DNA of 64,000 nt from Pseudomonas putida (lineage in GTDB: Bacteria > Pseudomonadota > Gammaproteobacteria > Pseudomonadales > Pseudomonadaceae), in assembly GCF_028682635.1 (NCBI RefSeq), contig NZ_JANHLK010000007.1, positions 62,001-126,000 of the forward strand. Reading direction: 5' to 3'. A program made the position numbers and the translations under genes. Positions 58,677-64,000 of the stretch are shown in pieces (the first letter of the stretch is position 1; every line of letters starts with the position of its first letter). Below the pieces are notes generated by a model that was given only the letters and a program-made list of their open reading frames with translations, did not search any database and was not told where the DNA came from.

Positions 58677-61157
58677 ATGTTTCGGGTGTACAAACCGGGT
58701 CGTTTGACGACCGCAGTAAAGGTCGGGTTCTTGGCGGCAACGACGGCGGGCGTCTGGTCAACGGTAACCATGGCGGCACAGCCGCTGGAGCAACAGCACA
58801 GCTCAATCAAGTCCTTTGACATTGCCGGCGGCAGCCTGACCGAAGTCCTCAGTCATTTCGCCAGCGTGGCGGGGGCTGCGCTGTCGTTCGATGCGCGCCA
58901 AACCGACGGGCTGAAATCCCCCGGGCTCAAGGGTGCGTTTGGCGTCAGCGAAGGCTTTGCGCGGATCCTGGGTGGCAGCGGCCTGCAGGCCGAGCCCCAG
59001 GCCAACGGGACTTATGTGCTGCGACCGGTTCCCACTGTCGGCTCGGCGCTGGAACTGGGCGCGACCAACATCAATGGCCAAGTGCTGGGCGCGACCACCG
59101 AATACAGCGGCTCCTACACCACAGGTGCAGTCACCCTCGGCAAGGGCGAGCACTCGCTCAGGGAGACGCCGCAATCGGTCACGGTGATGACGCGCAAGAT
59201 GCTCGATGACCAGAACCTCAACACCATCGACCAGGTCATGGAAAAGACCCCGGGCATCACCGTCTACGACTCGACCATGGGCGGCAAGTACTTCTATTCC
59301 CGTGGCTTCCGCATGTCGGGCCAGTACCAGTACGACGGTGTGCCCCTGGACATGGGCAACCTCTATGTCCAGGCCGACAGTTTCAGCCAGGACATGGCGT
59401 ATTACGACCGGGTGGAAATCCTGCGCGGCGCCGCGGGCATGATGAAAGGCGCGGGCGGTACCGCAGGCGGAGTGAACTTCGTACGCAAGCGCGGCCAGAC
59501 CTCGGCGCACACCGACATCACCCTGTCCGGTGGCAGCTGGGACAACTATCGAGGCCAGGTCGACACCGGTGGCCCATTGAACGAATCCGGCACCTTGCGC
59601 GGGCGGGCCGTGGTCGCCGAACAGAGCCGGCATTACTTCGTCGACGATGCCAGTCGCAAGGACCAGGTGTATTACGGCGCGCTCGACCTTGACCTGAGCC
59701 CTGACACCACCCTTGGCCTGGGCGTCGCCTATGAAGACGTGGATGCCAACCCTTGCTGGGGCGGCCTGCCGCGTTACCGGGACGGCAGCGACCTGAAGCT
59801 CAGCCGCTCGACCTGCCTCGATCCTTCGTGGAACACCTGGCGCAGCCAGCGCACCACCGTGTTCAGCGACCTGACTCACCAGCTCAACGACGACTGGGCC
59901 TTGAAGGTCGCCAGCGTCTATACAAAAAACACCCAGGACATCAAGTACGCCTTCGCTTCCGGCGCCGTGACGCCGGGTATCAATACCACCGGCATGCTGG
60001 GCAGCATGTACGACTACGATCAGGTCGACTACGGCCTGGACGCCTACGTGGATGGCAAGTTCGACGCCTTCGGTCAACGCCATGAACTGGTGGTGGGCGT
60101 CAACGCCAGCCGTTCGAAAAAGGACGACTTCTACTCGGTGGCGTTTCTGCCGCAGCGCCAGAATGTGTTCAATCCCGACAAGCATATCCCCGAGCCGGAT
60201 GACAGCTACTTCATCGACAACTCGTCCCGTGGTGGGCCGGTCAATTCGGTGACCAAACAGAAGGGCGTGTACTCGACCCTGCGCTTGAAACTGGCTGACC
60301 CGCTGACATTCGTCGTCGGCAGTCGGGTGAGCTGGTACAACTCCGATACCGATTCCGACTTCATCAACACCGGCACCTCGGAGCACTCCAGCACCACCGA
60401 GACCGGGCAGGTGACGCCGTTTGCCGGCGTACTGCTGGACCTGAACGAGAACCTGACGGCCTACGCCAGCTACGCGGAAATCTTCACCCCGCAAGGCAAC
60501 TACCGCTCCGAAGACGGTTCGGCGCTCAAGCCGCTGGTGGGCCAGAGCTACGAGCTGGGGATCAAGGGCGCCTGGTTCGACGGTCGACTGAACAGTTCCT
60601 TCAATCTGTTCCGTACGATCCAGAAAGACCAGGCGCAGACCGACTTCAACTCGTCCTGCCCGTCCTCCGATGGCTACTGCTACGTCAACGCCGGCAAGGT
60701 ACGCGCCCAGGGTTTCGAGGCCGAGATCAGCGGTGAAGTCATCGAACGCCTGCAGCTGCTGGCCGGTTATACCTACACCCAGACCAAGACCCTCGACGAC
60801 ATCGACAGCAGCCTCAATGGCGCGGCGTTCAACAGTTATGTGCCTCGGCATTTGTTGCGCATGTGGGGCGATTACGCCCTGGGCGGGTCACTCGAGCGAT
60901 TCACTATTGGTGCTGGCGTCAACGCGCAAAGCGATAACTTCCGGGTTTCGCCCTCTAGCGGCGAGAAAATCACCCAGTCGGGTTATGCGATCTGGAACGG
61001 CCGCATCGGCTACCGCATCGACGACACCTGGTCGGTGGCGCTCAATGGCAACAACCTGTTCGACAAGCGCTACTACACCACCATCGGTACCGAGTCCTTC
61101 GGTAACTACTACGGCGATCCACGCAACTTCATGTTGTCGGTCAAGGCGAGCTTCTGA
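58677..61157 (+). CDS. TonB-dependent ferrisiderophore receptor with signalling domain
   Basis: 826-residue outer-membrane receptor. After the signal sequence (cleavage near MAAQP, residue 34) comes an STN/secretin-like signalling domain (about 40-120: FDIAGGSLTEVLSHFASVAGAALSFDA) that contacts FecR, then a plug domain (LRETPQSVTVMTRKMLDDQNLNTIDQVMEKTPGI; about 160-193) and a 22-strand barrel ending in FMLSVKASF. GGAGGG precedes the ATG. DPRNFMLSVKASF and the overall length fit the FpvA/FoxA hydroxamate/catecholate receptor group; the siderophore is not predictable. A clear terminator follows. Confidence 0.93.
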   Translation: MFRVYKPGRLTTAVKVGFLAATTAGVWSTVTMAAQPLEQQHSSIKSFDIAGGSLTEVLSHFASVAGAALSFDARQTDGLKSPGLKGAFGVSEGFARILGGSGLQAEPQANGTYVLRPVPTVGSALELGATNINGQVLGATTEYSGSYTTGAVTLGKGEHSLRETPQSVTVMTRKMLDDQNLNTIDQVMEKTPGITVYDSTMGGKYFYSRGFRMSGQYQYDGVPLDMGNLYVQADSFSQDMAYYDRVEILRGAAGMMKGAGGTAGGVNFVRKRGQTSAHTDITLSGGSWDNYRGQVDTGGPLNESGTLRGRAVVAEQSRHYFVDDASRKDQVYYGALDLDLSPDTTLGLGVAYEDVDANPCWGGLPRYRDGSDLKLSRSTCLDPSWNTWRSQRTTVFSDLTHQLNDDWALKVASVYTKNTQDIKYAFASGAVTPGINTTGMLGSMYDYDQVDYGLDAYVDGKFDAFGQRHELVVGVNASRSKKDDFYSVAFLPQRQNVFNPDKHIPEPDDSYFIDNSSRGGPVNSVTKQKGVYSTLRLKLADPLTFVVGSRVSWYNSDTDSDFINTGTSEHSSTTETGQVTPFAGVLLDLNENLTAYASYAEIFTPQGNYRSEDGSALKPLVGQSYELGIKGAWFDGRLNSSFNLFRTIQKDQAQTDFNSSCPSSDGYCYVNAGKVRAQGFEAEISGEVIERLQLLAGYTYTQTKTLDDIDSSLNGAAFNSYVPRHLLRMWGDYALGGSLERFTIGAGVNAQSDNFRVSPSSGEKITQSGYAIWNGRIGYRIDDTWSVALNGNNLFDKRYYTTIGTESFGNYYGDPRNFMLSVKASF

Positions 61158-61181
61158 CGCTGGCAGCACAGTCGAGGAACG

Positions 61182-61212
61182 AATGCCCGGGTCGCAAGAC
61201 TTGGGCATTTTT
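61182..61212 (+). terminator. Rho-independent terminator of the receptor gene
   Basis: AATGCCC and GGGCATT arms, with additional inner pairing GTC/GAC around GCAA, followed by TTT. Starts 25 bases after the receptor stop. The remaining gap to 61395 shows nothing recognisable. Confidence 0.8.
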
Positions 61213-61395
61213 CATGGTGCTACAGGCCTACATCCTAAGTGGTGAGCCTTGCCGACAGACGGTCTTAGGCCACAGTTATCGCGCGCATGCGGCCATGCCA
61301 AAGCACCTCGATTCCACCCCGAAGGCAGCGTATGGCGCTGCCCTCGCGCTTTCGATAATCGCCCCCGACAACTCGTCCCAGTCGCGGAGCGCGCC

Positions 61396-62580
61396 ATGCA
61401 CAACAACAAGAACTTCACCCAGCGTTTTTTGCCTGCCTTGATTGCCAGTCTGTCTACCTTCGGCCTGAGCGCCATGGCCGAGGCGGAGATCATGCTGTAC
61501 GACAAAGACCAGACCACGTTCTCCACCGACGGCTACATCAATGCCTTCTACGTCAACAGCGATGTCGACCGCGCCGGCGAGCAGTACGATCGCCGACAAT
61601 CGCGGGTGAAGATGGGTTTTTTGCCCAACTACCTGGGCTTCAACATGGGCAAGCAGGTCGATGACCTCAAGCTCGGTGCCCGCGCCTCGTTCTGGGTCAC
61701 CATCAACGACAGTGAAACCAATGGCACCGACACCGCCATCGATGTGCGGCAGTTCTACGGCACCGTGGCCAACCCTGAGTGGGGCGAAGTGCTGATCGGC
61801 AAGGACTTCGGCCTGTTCGCGCGCTCCAACATCCTGCTCGACGAGTTGCTCGCCGGTTACGGTCAGGTCAGCGATACCCTGGGCCTGGTGGACGGTGGCG
61901 GGGTGTCGTTCGGCAACATCGGCACCGGTTACCCCTATCCGTTCCCGACCTCGCAGATCACCTACCGTACGCCAGTGATGGACGGCTTGCGCGTGGCGGT
62001 GGGCATCATGGACCCGGTGGACACCAACGACAGCAGCCCCACCGGCAAGGCCTACCAGGAAAACCCGCGCACCGAGAGCGAGATCACCTACCAGTTCGAC
62101 CTCGCCGGGGCGAAGATCTACAGCTGGGTCAACGGCAGCTACCAGACCTCGGACAATACCGATTCCACCGTCGACACCGTCACGTCCAAAGGCGTCGGTT
62201 ACGGCGTGCAGGCGAAGATGGGCGGCTTGTCCCTGACCGGCTCCGGTTTCCAGGCCAAGGGCATCAATCCGTTTTTCACCAACAACGCCGGCGAGCCGAC
62301 TCTGCGCAACGTCGACAGCGACGGCTACCTGTTGCAGGGCTCCTACAAGCTGGGCAAGAACCGCATGGCGTTGTCCTACGGCAAGACCAATGACGATGGC
62401 AACGGCGTGGTCGGCAGCGGCGCCGACTACGAGACCCGCGGCATCGCGCTGTTCCATGACGTGAACGACAACCTCAAGCTGGTGGCCGAGTACAACCAGT
62501 TCGAAATCAACGGCCATGACAACAGTGCGCAGAACGAAGACACCGATACCGTTGCGCTGGGGGCGGTATTGACCTGGTAA
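61396..62580 (+). CDS. Outer-membrane porin (general Gram-negative porin type)
   Basis: 394-residue porin with a signal peptide (FLPALIASLSTFGLSAMAEA; cleavage after AMA or AEA) and a 16-strand-like barrel ending in GAVLTW with a terminal aromatic. Loop and strand blocks include VKMGFLPNYLGFNMGKQVDDLKLGARASFWV and PEWGEVLIGKDFGLFARSNILLDELLAGYGQ. GGAG precedes the ATG at seven bases. Small-molecule diffusion is expected; no link with either neighbour is evident. Confidence 0.88.
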   Translation: MHNNKNFTQRFLPALIASLSTFGLSAMAEAEIMLYDKDQTTFSTDGYINAFYVNSDVDRAGEQYDRRQSRVKMGFLPNYLGFNMGKQVDDLKLGARASFWVTINDSETNGTDTAIDVRQFYGTVANPEWGEVLIGKDFGLFARSNILLDELLAGYGQVSDTLGLVDGGGVSFGNIGTGYPYPFPTSQITYRTPVMDGLRVAVGIMDPVDTNDSSPTGKAYQENPRTESEITYQFDLAGAKIYSWVNGSYQTSDNTDSTVDTVTSKGVGYGVQAKMGGLSLTGSGFQAKGINPFFTNNAGEPTLRNVDSDGYLLQGSYKLGKNRMALSYGKTNDDGNGVVGSGADYETRGIALFHDVNDNLKLVAEYNQFEINGHDNSAQNEDTDTVALGAVLTW

Positions 62581-62593
62581 ACCACGAACCCCT

Positions 62594-62661
62594 TGTAGGA
62601 GCCCGGCTTGCCGGCGAAGGCGATTTCTATGACGCCTTCGCCGGCAAGCCGGGCTCCTACA
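62594..62661. repeat. REP element with perfect 29-bp inverted arms
   Basis: TGTAGGAGCCCGGCTTGCCG...CG and its exact complement flank a ten-base centre (ATTTCTATGA). It lies 13 bases after the porin stop and can form a very stable hairpin that may end or protect the porin message. Confidence 0.87.
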
Positions 62662-62798
62662 GGGGGGTGGTGTTCGCGGGATCTGCGACACAGCTCTCAT
62701 CCCATTGAAGCGGCTACCTGCTACCCAAGTAGCATTCGTGGCCCTTCGCAGGCTTCGTACACTCGTGCCTCATACACACGCACCTGCGAGGGGCGACC

Positions 62799-63962
62799 AT
62801 GCAGCAGGTCCAGAACGATGGGATCGTCAGTGCGATGTCCCAGGCCACCGATCCCCAACAGGTGGCGCAGGAGCTGGCGCGGCAGTTGCTGCACCCGCAC
62901 CTGGGGTTCGTGTTGTTCTTCTGCTCCGCCGAATACGACTTGCAGGCCCTGGGCGGCGCCTTGCAACAAGGGTTCGGCGGGATACGCCTGGCGGGGTGCA
63001 CCAGCGCCGGGGAAATCACCCCGCAGGGTTATGGGCGCAATTGCGTGACGGCGGTGGGCTTCGATCATCGTTACTTTTCCATCGCCCTGGAACTGATCGA
63101 CGAAATGGAGCACTTCAGCCTGATCGACGCGCAGCAGATGGTCGAGCGCCTGGTCAACGGCTGTCGCAGCAATACCCTGGCCCCGATCAAGGGCAACAGC
63201 TTTGCCCTGACCTTGCTCGATGGCCTGTCCAGCCGCGAGGAAATGGTCCTCGCCGCCTTGAGTGCGGCGTTGGGCGACATTCCGCATTTCGGCGGCTCGG
63301 CCGGTGACGACAACTACCTGACCCACACCCATGTCTACTTCGACGGCGGCTTTCGCAGCGGTGCGGCGGTGGTGGTGCTGGTCAATACCTGGCTGGACTT
63401 CGAAGTGTTCACCACCCATCACATCCTGCCGCGCGCGGAGAAGCTGGTGGTCACCGGCGCCGACAGCACCTCGCGGCGAGTCTTCGAACTCAACGCCGAG
63501 CCGGCCGCCGCCGAGTACGCCCGGCACATCGGCGTGCCGGTGGCCGAGCTCGACCACCGGATCTTCGCCGCACACCCCCTGGCGGTGCGCATCAACGATC
63601 AATACTACGTTCGCGCCATCCAGCAGGTGCATCCGGACCTGAGCCTGAGTTTTTATTGCGCCGTAGAGAACGGCATCGTCCTCACCGCCATGACCCCGGG
63701 GCCGATGCTGCCGAACCTGCAACGCCTGTTCGACGGCTTGCAGGAGCGCCTCGGCGACCTGTTGTTGACCATCGGTTGTGACTGTTTCCTCAGGCGCCTG
63801 GAGCTGGAAGACTCCGGCAGCCTGGAGCAGATCGGCAGTTTCCTGCGCGAACAGCGGGTGATGGGCTTCAACACCTACGGAGAACAGTTCAATGGCATGC
63901 ACATCAACCAGACCTTCACCGGCGTTGCCATTGCCCGCGGCCGCTCCCTTGGACAGCGCTGA
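62799..63962 (+). CDS. FIST-domain sensor protein (NosP-like)
   Basis: 387-residue protein with FIST N (about 35-225: GFVLFFCSAEYDLQALGGALQQGFGGIRLAGCTSAGEITPQG; FGGSAGDDN) and FIST C (about 230-370: ...FYCAVENGIVLTAM, NTYGEQFNGMHINQTFTGVAI). FIST proteins are cytosolic small-ligand sensors; the Pseudomonas NosP protein of this family binds heme/NO and controls a co-encoded histidine kinase. The next frame overlaps its 3' end and begins like a kinase coiled coil, matching that arrangement. Confidence 0.85.
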   Translation: MQQVQNDGIVSAMSQATDPQQVAQELARQLLHPHLGFVLFFCSAEYDLQALGGALQQGFGGIRLAGCTSAGEITPQGYGRNCVTAVGFDHRYFSIALELIDEMEHFSLIDAQQMVERLVNGCRSNTLAPIKGNSFALTLLDGLSSREEMVLAALSAALGDIPHFGGSAGDDNYLTHTHVYFDGGFRSGAAVVVLVNTWLDFEVFTTHHILPRAEKLVVTGADSTSRRVFELNAEPAAAEYARHIGVPVAELDHRIFAAHPLAVRINDQYYVRAIQQVHPDLSLSFYCAVENGIVLTAMTPGPMLPNLQRLFDGLQERLGDLLLTIGCDCFLRRLELEDSGSLEQIGSFLREQRVMGFNTYGEQFNGMHINQTFTGVAIARGRSLGQR

Positions 63963-64000
63963 ACTGCGGGCGCAAATCGCCGTCCTGCAGCACGACAATC
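63892..64000 (+). CDS. Start of a downstream gene, probably a histidine kinase (cut by window edge)
   Basis: An ATG at 63892 with GGAG eight bases upstream opens a frame that overlaps the FIST gene by 71 bases and stays open to the window end (36 codons; ends SAELRAQIAVLQHDN). The terminal stretch looks like the coiled coil preceding a kinase domain. The true start might be a later TTG. Identity as the FIST partner kinase is inferred from the usual gene order. Confidence 0.45.
   Translation, partial: MACTSTRPSPALPLPAAAPLDSAELRAQIAVLQHDN

Noticed and set aside
58803..60851. 682-codon minus-strand frame opposite the TonB receptor
   Set aside because: Antisense shadow of a receptor that has signal peptide, STN, plug and barrel features in frame.

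Overview
The window looks like a Pseudomonas chromosome, probably from the fluorescens/putida side of the genus. The evidence is the high GC content, the many GTAGGAGC-type REP palindromes between genes, the Pseudomonas-style cysD-cysNC arrangement, a DUF2986 small protein, a FecI/FecR/TonB receptor set and a FIST-domain gene followed by a probable sensor kinase. No rRNA, tRNA, phage or CRISPR is visible.

About 47 kb (roughly 9.5-56.5 kb) is a steroid-type catabolic cluster. Ring A/B genes: a KshA-like Rieske oxygenase (55486), a KshB-like reductase (30086), an HsaA/TesA2-like monooxygenase (28820), an HsaC/TesB-like extradiol dioxygenase (39913), an HsaD/TesD-like C-C hydrolase (36427) and the hydratase / acylating acetaldehyde dehydrogenase / aldolase trio (24766-27554). 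Ring C/D (HIP) genes: a FadD3-like ligase (31140), IpdA/IpdB, IpdC, EchA20, an IpdE1/IpdE2-like dehydrogenase pair, FadA6-like thiolase and associated SDRs (40813-52556). Entry genes: a close 3-alpha-hydroxysteroid dehydrogenase homologue (23004), a 7-alpha-HSDH-like SDR (27630), a FATP-type acyl-CoA ligase (10801), and an aldolase-like thiolase next to a DUF35-MaoC fusion (15561-17727) that may shorten a side chain. Envelope genes: two DUF1302 proteins, one DUF1329, a YCF48 protein with an MMPL/RND permease, and an MFS carrier. No 3-ketosteroid delta-1-dehydrogenase and no small HsaB-type flavin reductase are seen.

The left end (1-7.1 kb) holds a complete set for making, using and clearing PAPS: CysD, CysNC, a PAPS-type sulfotransferase with a DUF1214 partner, and divergent CysQ. 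CysD is open in frame with a 335-codon upstream segment resembling an IS630-type HTH/DDE protein.

The main unexpected signal is an 18-bp operator, consensus TAGTCYNNNNNGACGATG (core GTC-N6-GAC). It occurs at least 12 times, each just upstream of a catabolic transcription unit, always pointing toward the gene and always 21-22 nt before a -10-like hexamer, which puts its centre near -42/-43. Two paralogous LuxR-type regulators (21635 and 52632) each sit directly upstream of one of the two fully palindromic copies, so they are the obvious candidate activators. Together these define a single regulon covering the whole pathway.

The right end (56.6-64 kb) is ordinary Pseudomonas content: a small membrane ORF, a DUF2986 protein, iron-responsive FecI/FecR/siderophore receptor, a porin and the FIST/kinase pair.
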